A stretch of 11,853 bases of DNA, from positions 1 to 11,853 of the forward strand of contig JAJZAL010000163.1 in NCBI GenBank assembly GCA_021799405.1, written 5' to 3'. Below, piece after piece: positions 1 to 7,194 of this stretch (position 1 is the stretch's first letter; the number at the start of each line of letters is the position of its first letter). This DNA is from Acidobacteriota bacterium. GTDB taxonomy: Bacteria > Acidobacteriota > Terriglobia > Terriglobales > Acidobacteriaceae. The notes beneath the pieces are model-generated. The model made no database searches. It was not told the origin of the DNA and saw only the letters and a program-made list of their open reading frames with translations. Made by a program: the position numbers and the translations under genes.

Positions 1-1360
1 TGTCATCGCCGCGGCCGTTCAACCACCCGCCCCCCATATCGGGCCATATATTTGTTCCTTCGCGCACGGTTTCTCCGGTTGTCTGATATGCACCCGCCAT
101 GGCGATATCCCAGGCGGTGCGGCGCAATACATCAGCCGAGTCAGAGCCGGGCGCCCCCCATCGGGGGTAATGATCTTCATAGCCGTACTCTTCGTTCGTC
201 TGGGGGATGATGCGTCCGGTCTCTTCCTGCAGCTTCCTCGACTCGAGCATCAGGGCGTGCTGCTTCCTGGACCACTCCTGATAGGAGGTGAACCCGAACC
301 ACGGTGCGGCCCGATCCTGATGAGCATTGCTATGGGCGGGATGACTGGTGGCGAGATGCTTGTAGGGGTCGAGGTTGTAAATCATCATGCCCGTCGCGTG
401 TGTCCACGCTACATCGCGGTAGCTATCGAGATCATCTCCCAGGTCCCAGGTAATGTTGGGGAACGCGGACAGACGATTGATCGCGTACCGGATGAAGCGG
501 TGCTCATCCTCACTTCCGGCGGCGGGATGAACTTTGCTGTCATTCATGTCAAGAACGACCGATATGATCATGTCGTCGTGGCGTGCGTACCTCAGCATAC
601 GATCAAATTTTTGCCAATAGGGCACGTTAAAGCGCGAATAGTCGAATCTGGGATGGGTCGGATCACCAGCATCCTTCGCCGGCCAGACCGCTATAAGTGG
701 CGTCCAGGAAGGGCCGATCATTGCGCGTTCACCATAAAAGCTCGTCGCTCCCCTGCCTGCCAGCGTCACGCGCATGCGGTTCACCTCAAGACGGTGAAGA
801 CGATCAATACTGTATTGAATCTGGTGGTCGTCATTGAAGCCCACAAGCCAGTAGGCCGTTGTGCCGTTGAAAAAGTAATGTTCGCCTGTTCCCGTCCAAA
901 TAAAGTGCCATGGATACTTGGGATCGGCGGCGATGAGGCCGCGCCGATGCCCATCCGTAACATGAAATGTTCCGCTAGAAGACTTCTGGAATGAGCCTTG
1001 ATGGTAGGCCACCGAGTAGGTATAGTCACCTGGCATCGCCGGCATGAAGCGGATCCGGAAGATGCTGCCATCGGCGCTGTCGCAAAATCCGTTAATGTTC
1101 CAGGACTTACTGCCATCCTTAGCTTGAAATGTGCCCGATAAGGACGCATCTTCAAAGGGATTCGCCGCATCGGGCCTGTCGATCTTTGCGGTGATTTCAA
1201 CGTAGTCGTAGGCTTCAATCGAAGTTACCGACTGCGAGAACTCGACACCAGCTGGAGCCGCATTCGAGAGAGGGGGCAGACACAGTACAGAGAAAACTGA
1301 CAAGACCAGAACCGCAGATTTTGAAGCCGCATGAGCTTTTGGTAAGGAATAGGCTTTCAC
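1..1360 (-). CDS. Secreted DUF5060 / apiosidase-like (DUF4038-type) glycoside hydrolase, N-terminal part
   Basis: This open frame runs for 453 codons from a GTG at 1360 to the left edge without a stop, so the C-terminus lies outside. GGAGG sits 9 bases before the GTG. Residues 1-34 form a Sec signal peptide: Lys-containing start, hydrophobic stretch 16-31, cleavage motif SNA-A. Residues about 40-135 resemble the beta-sandwich DUF5060 domain. From about 150 onward the sequence reads as a TIM-barrel hydrolase of the DUF4038/apiosidase-like type, with WHFIWTGTGEHYFFNGTTAY (151-170), WDLGDD (305-310) and QTNEEYGYE (387-395). The last two are where an Asp acid/base and a Glu nucleophile would be expected; this assignment is inferred. 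The likely role is extracytoplasmic cleavage of a plant or microbial glycan. It is separated from the metabolic operon by 477 bp, so co-regulation is possible but not shown. The family call is from memory of motifs; the sugar released is unknown. Confidence 0.75.
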   Translation of the reverse strand, partial: MKAYSLPKAHAASKSAVLVLSVFSVLCLPPLSNAAPAGVEFSQSVTSIEAYDYVEITAKIDRPDAANPFEDASLSGTFQAKDGSKSWNINGFCDSADGSIFRIRFMPAMPGDYTYSVAYHQGSFQKSSSGTFHVTDGHRRGLIAADPKYPWHFIWTGTGEHYFFNGTTAYWLVGFNDDHQIQYSIDRLHRLEVNRMRVTLAGRGATSFYGERAMIGPSWTPLIAVWPAKDAGDPTHPRFDYSRFNVPYWQKFDRMLRYARHDDMIISVVLDMNDSKVHPAAGSEDEHRFIRYAINRLSAFPNITWDLGDDLDSYRDVAWTHATGMMIYNLDPYKHLATSHPAHSNAHQDRAAPWFGFTSYQEWSRKQHALMLESRKLQEETGRIIPQTNEEYGYEDHYPRWGAPGSDSADVLRRTAWDIAMAGAYQTTGETVREGTNIWPDMGGGWLNGRGDD

Positions 1361-1837
1361 TACTAGCAACCTCCGATATAGTCGAGACAAGTAAAGAACG
1401 GCTGATGCAAGATACAGGATCGAAAGGGGAAGAGCCTTTGTGGGACGGCACATACATCCGGCCTAGCGTGCAGTCATTTCCTCTGTCCAAGCTGCGCGGA
1501 AACTCCGTCCCTTTAGCCAATCTGTCCGATGATCGTAGCGTCGTTAAAAAAAACTAATCTAGAACAATTCCGTCTATTTTTTGTAGGAAAGCTATGAAAC
1601 CATCACTTGGTTAATGGGGGCATTTGTGCTGTCGCAGTAAATCCGGCGCGTGGGTGAAGTATAAGTCAAGCGGCCGACGCAAAGATCCGCCAAGCCCGCT
1701 GATTGGACCATCCGCAAGAATGTTCGGCAGGTAGGCGCCAACTCTTCAGCAGCATTCTAAAGAATTAGCAGCCTTGGTAATTCCGGCGTCATCCCGGATG
1801 GCGCCTGCTTGCGCGAGCCGGACTCTATGTCCCCTCT
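1361..1837. other. Intergenic region between the hydrolase and the araC-like gene
   Basis: No convincing gene is present; the open plus-strand frame at 1321-1557 is antisense to the hydrolase start and lacks protein-like character. The region must hold the hydrolase promoter on the minus strand and the 3' end of the araC-side operon. I see an 8-A tract at 1546-1553, a 5-bp hairpin AACCA/TGGTT (1598-1602 with 1608-1612) and a larger inverted repeat described separately. No clear sigma-70 promoter stood out. Confidence 0.5.
1727..1812. repeat. Long-range inverted repeat with 14-bp arms
   Basis: AGGCGCCA at 1733-1740 is the exact reverse complement of TGGCGCCT at 1799-1806. Pairing can extend outward to 1727-1732 with 1807-1812 if two G-U pairs are allowed on plus-strand RNA, giving 14 paired positions around a 58-base loop. 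A 5-bp inverted repeat, TCCGG/CCGGA (1782-1786 and 1794-1798), lies inside the loop. It sits 26 bp past the araC stop, so it could be part of a terminator, but no U-tract follows on the minus strand. Confidence 0.4.
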
Positions 1838-2938
1838 TCATGCCATGAGCCTCATTTTCGCGTTAAGTGGAGGAATGTCCTGGTGTATCTGGGGAAATTC
1901 GTTAGCGCTGTTATTCCGAAAGCGGCGGCGGTACTCAGCCGGAGTTAATCCCACAATTTTCCTGAAAACCGCTCCGAAATAGCTTTGATCGCAAAAGCCA
2001 ACATCCTGACATACGTTCTTCATCGATTCGTCCGTATGCGTCAACATGACCCTTGCTCTTTCCACACGATAATGAATGAGGTACTTCAGAAAGGACAAAC
2101 CAGTTACTTCTTTGAAGACACTCATGAAATGAGACTCGCTCATTCCACAGACACGCGCAGCCTGTTTGATCTGGATCGGGTTACTGCAATTCTCTTCGAG
2201 GTATTGGAAGAGCGGCCGCATTCTTTCCAATGCCTTCTCCTGGCGATGAAATACCTCTGCCTTTCCTGAGTAGGACGCATAATGAGTCACGAGCAGCGCG
2301 AGAATCATTTTGAGGTAGGTCTTCAGGACGAGCCGGGCATTGGAGTTCGAGGCGCGTTCTGCGTGAATGTGCAGCATCATATCGAGCACCTGCCTGGGAA
2401 TGCCTGTCTCCGCGGAAATGATATGGGGGAAGGTGGCGTCCTGGAATAGGAATGGCGACAAATACTGCATGCTATCGTTCCCGCCATCACAGCGGATCAT
2501 CTCCGGCTCGAAGAAGAGGGCAGCAATCGTCAAAGGTTGCGATGATCTTCGTTCAAGGCGGTGATAGACAGTGCTGCCGATGACCGCCAGATCGCCGACG
2601 TGCATTGGGAGGAGCCTATCCTGGATATGACACAAAGCAGACCCCGAACACAAATAAAGTACTTCGAAGTAGCTATGTCGATTCATCCGAACCTTGTGTT
2701 GGCCACTCTCCATCAGGAAGAGCACGTCGAGGGGACACCTGGTGTCGAAGTTCCAAACGTGGATGCCTTCGGCATCGATTTGGGGTTCGACCAGGGTGAA
2801 TTGATCCTCGCACGAATTCCGCGGAAAGCGCAGACGGCCTGGCGCCGCGATCAAGTGAATGGGAGACCGCGCGATTGCGGAATTTTCGAGACTTTCACAT
2901 TCAATGGACGATTGGGAAGATTTCCTCGATTTGGCCAT
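1838..2938 (-). CDS. AraC-family transcriptional regulator
   Basis: This is a 366-residue AraC/XylS-type regulator. Residues about 75-145 form a cupin-like sensor domain (FEVLYLCSGSA, then MHVGDLAVIGS). The C-terminal DNA-binding domain spans about 240-342, with two helix-turn-helix units: IKQAARVCGMSESHFMSVFK (257-276), and a second unit around 303-330 (VGFCDQSYFGAVFRK) ending in the family signature GLTPAEYRRRF. I chose the ATG at 2938 because GGAG lies 6 bases upstream; an ATG 12 bases earlier (2950) lacks a ribosome site. The start lies inside the 3' end of the preceding aldolase-like gene, overlapping it by 38 bases, so it is probably translated from the operon message. As last gene of the cluster it is the obvious candidate to sense the substrate or an intermediate and control the operon; the ligand is unknown. 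Confidence 0.9.
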   Translation of the reverse strand: MAKSRKSSQSSIECESLENSAIARSPIHLIAAPGRLRFPRNSCEDQFTLVEPQIDAEGIHVWNFDTRCPLDVLFLMESGQHKVRMNRHSYFEVLYLCSGSALCHIQDRLLPMHVGDLAVIGSTVYHRLERRSSQPLTIAALFFEPEMIRCDGGNDSMQYLSPFLFQDATFPHIISAETGIPRQVLDMMLHIHAERASNSNARLVLKTYLKMILALLVTHYASYSGKAEVFHRQEKALERMRPLFQYLEENCSNPIQIKQAARVCGMSESHFMSVFKEVTGLSFLKYLIHYRVERARVMLTHTDESMKNVCQDVGFCDQSYFGAVFRKIVGLTPAEYRRRFRNNSANEFPQIHQDIPPLNAKMRLMA

Positions 2939-3959
2939 GGCGAACTCCATATAGGGATGAATGCAGATTTACAGTGGCATCGCCGTAATGGACCCATAAT
3001 TCGATTTTCTGCCCGACCTGGAGAGTCTGACTTGAATTAGCCTCCAATTCCAGGAGCCCGTGTTCGGCATGAAGCGCCTTGAGTTTAACTCCAGGAAGAT
3101 CCTTAACCGTAGAAAGACCGCGTTCCGCGCTCAACTCCTTCAACCCGCAGTCGATTACCGCGTGGTTTGAGCCACGCACACTGATGACCGAGGCAAGGAT
3201 TGCAAGTGACCTTTGAAACGTCGCGCCACGGTCGATATATTGCGTATCCATTAGAAGATATGATCCAGGCTGAACTTCTGTAATTCCTGGATACTGGCCG
3301 CTGACGGCACACGTACCCGTGCCGGCGGTAGAGACTATGTCGGTCGGAATACCGTCTGCCTGAAGCATTTCCCTGGTCTCCACCAGGCTGCGGCAAACGG
3401 CTCGGACCTTCTCATCTCTCTCCGGGCCCGGCTGCAGTGGTTGGAGGTGACCTTCATAGCCGGTGAGACCGCGAACAGTCAGCCCTCCTTCGACAGCAAC
3501 GCGAGCGAGATCAACAGCAGCCTGGCCTGGCAGGACGCCGCACCGCCCCATGCCGGTATTGATGTCGATAACGACCTGGAGCCGAGTTCCGTATTTCTTC
3601 TGCGCCCGCACGAGTTCGCGGATGTTCGCAACGCTATCTATACCAACCATGATGGAGGCATGGTGCGAAAGCTGGGCGAAACGATCGGTTTTCCACTCTC
3701 CGGAGATTTCGTTGGCAATCAGAATGTTGTCGATGCCGTGCTCGACCAGAATCTCCGCTTCTCGCACCGTCGCGCATGTCATACCAATCGCTCCCATGCG
3801 GAGTTGCTTCCAGGCGAGCATCGGCGCCTTGTGATTCTTGAAATGCGGTCTGAGTCTGGCTGGCTTGCCGGCAAAAATATCCACCATTCGCCGCAGATTG
3901 GATTCCATCGCGTCGAGGTCGACAAGCAATGCCGGTGTGGGAATTTTCTGGATCTCCAT
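2901..3959 (-). CDS. D-threonine aldolase / D-serine dehydratase (DSD1)-family PLP enzyme
   Basis: A 352-residue protein of the alanine-racemase-fold D-threonine aldolase/D-serine dehydratase family. It begins with the family motif PTPALLVDLDAMESN (7-21). RPHFKNHK (37-44) carries the probable PLP Schiff-base lysine at K41. Further family-like segments are GYEGH (167-171), TAGTGT (211-216, cofactor phosphate binding) and the C-terminal HYGDATVNLH (324-333), where the family binds a divalent metal. In members I recall, the ligands are His-x-Cys or His-x-Asp; here the Asp of D-x-TVN is kept but the His is three residues before it, not two. The start at 3959 has AGAGG upstream; longer forms add a 60-residue sequence unlike the family. 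It begins 34 bp after the ABM-domain gene and overlaps araC. It may cleave or deaminate a D-beta-hydroxy amino acid; its place in a sugar pathway is unclear. Confidence 0.85.
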   Translation of the reverse strand: MEIQKIPTPALLVDLDAMESNLRRMVDIFAGKPARLRPHFKNHKAPMLAWKQLRMGAIGMTCATVREAEILVEHGIDNILIANEISGEWKTDRFAQLSHHASIMVGIDSVANIRELVRAQKKYGTRLQVVIDINTGMGRCGVLPGQAAVDLARVAVEGGLTVRGLTGYEGHLQPLQPGPERDEKVRAVCRSLVETREMLQADGIPTDIVSTAGTGTCAVSGQYPGITEVQPGSYLLMDTQYIDRGATFQRSLAILASVISVRGSNHAVIDCGLKELSAERGLSTVKDLPGVKLKALHAEHGLLELEANSSQTLQVGQKIELWVHYGDATVNLHSSLYGVRHGQIEEIFPIVH

Positions 3960-3993
3960 GACCGCCTCTGAAGGACGTTCTGAGAAATCAGGC

Positions 3994-4314
3994 CTACCTA
4001 ACCTCGGGGAGAATCTCATGATATAGGGTGACCTTGAAGTCGTCAACGAGCTGGGGCCGGACATCTTCGAAGTAATGCGTGATATACGGCATGCCGCAAT
4101 GAGCGTCGAATGTCTCTTTATTTTTCCACTTTTCGACAAAAGTCACCCAGCCTGGGTCGTCGGTACGCTGATTCAATTCATAGCGCAGACACCCCTCTTC
4201 TGCGTGGGTCGGCTTGATGAGAGAATGAAGCGCCGCAATCAGCTCTTCCGTTCTTCCCTCGATCGCATGGAACTCTGCAATGCAAACAACCCCAACATCA
4301 TCGATCTTATACAT
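3994..4314 (-). CDS. ABM-domain (antibiotic biosynthesis monooxygenase-like) protein, possible LsrG-type isomerase
   Basis: A 106-residue dimeric alpha+beta-barrel ABM-fold protein. Recognisable features are the beta-strand start [20 protein letters not shown], the conserved [11 protein letters not shown] (39-49), [14 protein letters not shown] (59-72) and the closing helix around [10 protein letters not shown] (80-89). The family includes quinol monooxygenases such as YgiN and the AI-2 enzyme LsrG, which isomerises phospho-DPD to the substrate of LsrF. Here it overlaps the 3' end of the lsrF-like gene by 8 bases, the same order as lsrF-lsrG in E. coli. That position, more than sequence, suggests an LsrG-like isomerase; the sequence alone is closer in feel to a generic YgiN-type protein. 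The ATG at 4314 has GGAGG 10 bases upstream; an upstream extension of 26 residues is not family-like. Confidence 0.8.
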   Translation of the reverse strand: MYKIDDVGVVCIAEFHAIEGRTEELIAALHSLIKPTHAEEGCLRYELNQRTDDPGWVTFVEKWKNKETFDAHCGMPYITHYFEDVRPQLVDDFKVTLYHEILPEVR

Positions 4315-5206
4315 GTTCGCTGGTCCTCCGGCTTGCTTTGAGTGTATGGAAAAGGTCATAGGCCTGCGCAGCACTTTCTTTGCCATGAACAACTGAGCGT
4401 ACCGCCTGAACCATCGCGACAGGATCTTCGCATTGGAAGATGTTGCGGCCCATGTCTACTCCTGCGGCACCCTCCTGAATGGCCCGATAGGCCATTTGGA
4501 GCGCCTCGAACTCAGGAAGTTTTTTCCCTCCCGCGATCACCAGCGGAACCGGGCAGCCAGCCGCCACGCGCTCGAAGTTTCTTTCGCAGAAGTACGTTTT
4601 GACAACATGAGCTCCCATTTCAGCACAGATCCGGGTAGCAAGACCAAGATACCTTGCGTCCCGAGTCAACTCCTTGCCGACTCCGGTCACCGCCAGGGTG
4701 GGGATCCCGTATCGATTTCCTGCGTTCGTCACCTGGGAAAGATTGCGGATGGACTCATGCTCGTGGACGCCGCCTATATAGACCTGCACGGCAAGCGCCG
4801 AGGCATTCAGCCGAAGTGCGTCGTCAATATCAACGGCCACCAACTCGTTTGAAAGCTCTTTGAGAATGCTCTGGCCCCCGCTCACCCGCAGAACGGCGGG
4901 CTTTTGCATCTCGGCGGAGATCGTACTGCGCAAAGTCCCGCGCGTGAGCATGAGAGCATCGGCAAACGGGATGAGAGGTGGAATCACAACGTCGATGCGC
5001 TCCAGCCCAGTCGTGGGGCCCTGGAAGTAACCGTGGTCAATAGCCAGCATCAAAGTGTGACCGTCGCTAGGATCAAAGATCCGCGCCAGCCGATTCTTCA
5101 TCCCCCACTCGAGTGAGCCACATCCTTTCAGTCCAAACGCAGGGCTCGTCTGAGGTACATCCAGATAAAAGTTCTTTCCATCCTGCAGATCTTCAAAATC
5201 CGCCAT
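4307..5206 (-). CDS. lsrF: LsrF-like class I aldolase/thiolase (3-hydroxy-5-phosphonooxypentane-2,4-dione thiolase family)
   Basis: A 299-residue DhnA/DeoC-type class I aldolase that matches E. coli LsrF (291 residues, recalled from memory) nearly end to end. Shared blocks include [55 protein letters not shown] and [13 protein letters not shown]. The Schiff-base lysine falls at K203 (AHVVKTYF) and the active-site aspartate at D57, the same numbers as in LsrF. LsrF transfers an acetyl group from phosphorylated 3,5-dihydroxypentane-2,4-dione to CoA, giving acetyl-CoA and DHAP. The ATG at 5206 has GGGAG 7 bases upstream and overlaps dhaL by 14 bases; a 90-residue upstream extension is out of family. 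It is cytoplasmic. The context lacks LsrK and the Lsr transporter, so the true substrate may be a different phosphoketose that this fold would cleave to DHAP. Confidence 0.9.
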   Translation of the reverse strand: MADFEDLQDGKNFYLDVPQTSPAFGLKGCGSLEWGMKNRLARIFDPSDGHTLMLAIDHGYFQGPTTGLERIDVVIPPLIPFADALMLTRGTLRSTISAEMQKPAVLRVSGGQSILKELSNELVAVDIDDALRLNASALAVQVYIGGVHEHESIRNLSQVTNAGNRYGIPTLAVTGVGKELTRDARYLGLATRICAEMGAHVVKTYFCERNFERVAAGCPVPLVIAGGKKLPEFEALQMAYRAIQEGAAGVDMGRNIFQCEDPVAMVQAVRSVVHGKESAAQAYDLFHTLKASRRTSEHV

Positions 5207-5855
5207 GATCAATCTCCCGTCGAGGTACAAGGGCTTCGCTGAATCCCTGAAAGAGGAGCGCCATCGAAACCGCGCCTGGATCTGCGTGGCCAAGCGTCTT
5301 CTCACCCAGAAATTTGGCTCTGCCATAATGGGCCACAAGCGGCTTGGTGGATTCAGCGCCGGCCTGGGCAGCCGCGGCGGCCCCTTCCAGTGCGGCGGGA
5401 ATCGGCATGCCAGACTCCGCCGCCGCATGGAGGGCATTGACTGCCGGGACCAATGCATCAACCATCGTCTTGTCACCAGGCCGCGCCTTAGTCTGCTTCA
5501 ACACTGCATTCAAACCCGATTCGAAAGCAGCAGCCAGGGCTCCGCAGCCGAAATCGCTCTCGCTCGCTGTCTCGGCCATACCCAGGAAGAACGTGCCAAG
5601 CAGCGCGCTGGAAGCGCCGCCGTCGATGCTCAGAATCCGCCATCCACAATCCTTAAGCAACTCCCGGGAGTTTTGCGAGGGCGCCTGCGCCACCGCAGCT
5701 TCCAACTGCCCAGAAGCGCTCAGCATTGTGGTGCCGTGATCACCATCTCCGGCCACGCAATCCAACTGCGAAAGATACTCGTGTCTTTCGCGCAGGCATC
5801 GCGCAGCCTCGCTGAGCATCCTTTTCAGGTCGGAGATGGAAATTCGATCGGTCAT
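5193..5855 (-). CDS. dhaL: Dihydroxyacetone kinase-type ATP-binding subunit DhaL
   Basis: A 220-residue all-helical DhaL protein, near the usual 210. The Mg-nucleotide aspartates lie in [14 protein letters not shown] (31-44: D32, D37, D39). Further family motifs are [12 protein letters not shown] (79-90), [11 protein letters not shown] (125-135) and the lid segment [18 protein letters not shown] (178-195). It holds the ADP/ATP used to phosphorylate the substrate bound covalently on DhaK. Its ATG overlaps the dhaK stop as ATGA, so the two are translationally coupled and should be made in equal amounts. No DhaM phosphotransferase subunit is present in the window, so direct use of ATP is likely, although a PTS-coupled form with a distant dhaM cannot be excluded. 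Confidence 0.93.
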   Translation of the reverse strand: MTDRISISDLKRMLSEAARCLRERHEYLSQLDCVAGDGDHGTTMLSASGQLEAAVAQAPSQNSRELLKDCGWRILSIDGGASSALLGTFFLGMAETASESDFGCGALAAAFESGLNAVLKQTKARPGDKTMVDALVPAVNALHAAAESGMPIPAALEGAAAAAQAGAESTKPLVAHYGRAKFLGEKTLGHADPGAVSMALLFQGFSEALVPRREIDHGGF

Positions 5856-6850
5856 ATCCTGTTGTAAAACGGCGTGTTGCAGGGAGCATCCCAGAGCCGG
5901 ATGAGTTCCTCGTCCAGACGAGCTATCATCATTTGAAAACCTGCCTGCTCCTGCGTGGTGATGAACTCTCCAATCGCGCTACGTGCTAGCGTGATCCCCT
6001 TTTCCTTAAGTATCTGAGCCACCCGGCGGAAGATAAGCAATAGCTCCATCAGCGTTGTAGCGCCTGCTCCATTGATCACAACCAGAAGCTCCTCACCTGC
6101 GGAAACGGCAAGGTCATCGAGGAGCATCTGCAACATGATGGTCGCGGTTGCATCGGCGCTCTTGAGCTGCATGCGTCCGGTGCCCGCTTCTCCGTGCTGC
6201 CCCATGCCAATTTCCATCTCATCCTCACCCAAGTCGAAGATGGGATGGCCGGTTGCAGGATGCGTCGCCGTACGAACTGCAACCGCAAGGGTTCTCATAT
6301 TGAGCTGCATCCTCTCCGCAATTTCCAGGCACTTATCCAGAGAGGCTCCCTGCTCGGCTGCGGCGCCGGCGACCTTATAAACCGGTAGAAATCCTACAAG
6401 GCCGCGCCGGTCATCCGGATTAGGCCCACCGGAAATATCCTCGTGGGTCAGCACCATCTTGACTGCCAGGCCCTCGCGCGCCGCCGTCTGCATAGCGATA
6501 TTGGCGGTAAGCACGTCGCCGGCATGATTGAGAACGACCAGCAGCGCCCTGGCGGCACCGGCGCAGGCCTGCCGCAGGGCCTCAACAACCTTTGGCGCTC
6601 CGGGAGCAGCGAATATTTCGCCGGCCACGCTATAGTCAAGCATGCCCTCGCCGACAAAGCCGCTCAGGCCGGGCTCGTGTCCGCTCCCACCCAGCGTCAC
6701 GATTCGAACCTTATCAGCAGCCTTACCTTTGGCCCGAGCCACAATACCCTCGCCAGCCAGACGAACCTTGTCTGGAAAAGCCAGAGCCAGTCCTTCCAGG
6801 AGTTCCGGAACAATGCGCCTGGGATCGTTAATGAACTTCTTCATTCGCAT
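5852..6850 (-). CDS. dhaK: Dihydroxyacetone kinase-type substrate-binding subunit DhaK
   Basis: A 332-residue DhaK-family protein, which binds a hydroxyketone through a hemiaminal to histidine. GGSGHEP (54-60) supplies H58, NHAGDVL (108-114) the probable base D112, and GMGQHGEAGTG (215-225) the covalent histidine H219; these correspond to His56, Asp109 and His218 of E. coli DhaK. The canonical NYTGD or NYSGD loop reads NHAGD here, which touches the active site and hints at a substrate other than dihydroxyacetone, such as erythrulose or a longer ketose. Three starts compete: GTG 6862, ATG 6850 and ATG 6844. I chose 6850 because AAGGAG lies about 11 bases before it and only one base before the GTG. 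It is coupled to dhaL by a 4-base overlap. Family is certain, substrate is not. Confidence 0.9.
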   Translation of the reverse strand: MRMKKFINDPRRIVPELLEGLALAFPDKVRLAGEGIVARAKGKAADKVRIVTLGGSGHEPGLSGFVGEGMLDYSVAGEIFAAPGAPKVVEALRQACAGAARALLVVLNHAGDVLTANIAMQTAAREGLAVKMVLTHEDISGGPNPDDRRGLVGFLPVYKVAGAAAEQGASLDKCLEIAERMQLNMRTLAVAVRTATHPATGHPIFDLGEDEMEIGMGQHGEAGTGRMQLKSADATATIMLQMLLDDLAVSAGEELLVVINGAGATTLMELLLIFRRVAQILKEKGITLARSAIGEFITTQEQAGFQMMIARLDEELIRLWDAPCNTPFYNRI

Positions 6851-7194
6851 TTGGCGATACACTCCTTCATTTGCAACCGACCAAACTTTAGCTACCGCTT
6901 TCTTCTGGCAGGTGCGGAGTAACGAAGACGAAAGTCAAGAAACGGCCGGCGAGATCCCGCGCTCTCTTCCCTTCGATTCAGAACTGCGACCCTAACCGTC
7001 CGCTCGCGCCTGGAATGACCCCGTTCGGCCCAACCGCCTTACCATACTCCGGACTTGGCCGTGATCGCTGGCGCGGGAATTAGCAAAAACCATAGGCGCT
7101 TCAAAGCGCTTCCCGCAGCAAAGATCCGTCGCGGGATACAAGAAAGCCTTCGAGTAAAGCAGATCGCGGACACTCTTCATGGAATCCCGCTCTC
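6851..7194 (-). other. Gap of 344 bp between the SDR gene and dhaK
   Basis: No family-like protein is encoded here. A 62-codon minus-strand frame (7180 to 6992) begins 14 bases after the SDR stop but has only a weak ribosome site (GGGA) and no recognisable motif. A short hairpin, GCGCT-TCAA-AGCGC at 7096-7109, is followed on the minus strand after six bases by five Ts, a poor terminator or attenuator candidate. The gap suggests that dhaK may have its own promoter or that a gene has been lost here; I cannot tell which. Confidence 0.4.
7085..7109 (-). terminator. Weak terminator or attenuator candidate
   Basis: On the minus strand a 5-bp stem (GCGCT/AGCGC) with a TTGA loop is followed by CTATGG and then TTTTT. 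The stem is short and the T-run is displaced by six bases, so intrinsic termination would be inefficient at best. It lies between the SDR stop and dhaK and could reduce readthrough. Confidence 0.2.

Noticed and set aside
170..994. Plus-strand open frame of 274 codons
   Set aside because: It is antisense to the hydrolase frame, which has a signal peptide, recognisable domains and a ribosome site; the plus frame has no family features.
781..1520. Minus-strand open frames at 781-1218 and 1215-1520
   Set aside because: They lie in other frames of the hydrolase gene, with low-complexity Thr/Arg/Ser-rich translations and no motifs.
1733..1806. Integron attC or phage attachment site
   Set aside because: The inverted arms lack the RYYYAAC/GTTRRRY core boxes, and no integrase or duplicated flank is visible.
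3441..3971. Plus-strand frame of 176 codons opposite the aldolase-like gene
   Set aside because: The opposite strand encodes a complete family protein with PLP motifs; this frame is a shadow.
5205..5867. Plus-strand frame of 220 codons opposite dhaL
   Set aside because: DhaL motifs are complete on the minus strand and coupled to dhaK; the plus frame has no recognisable features.
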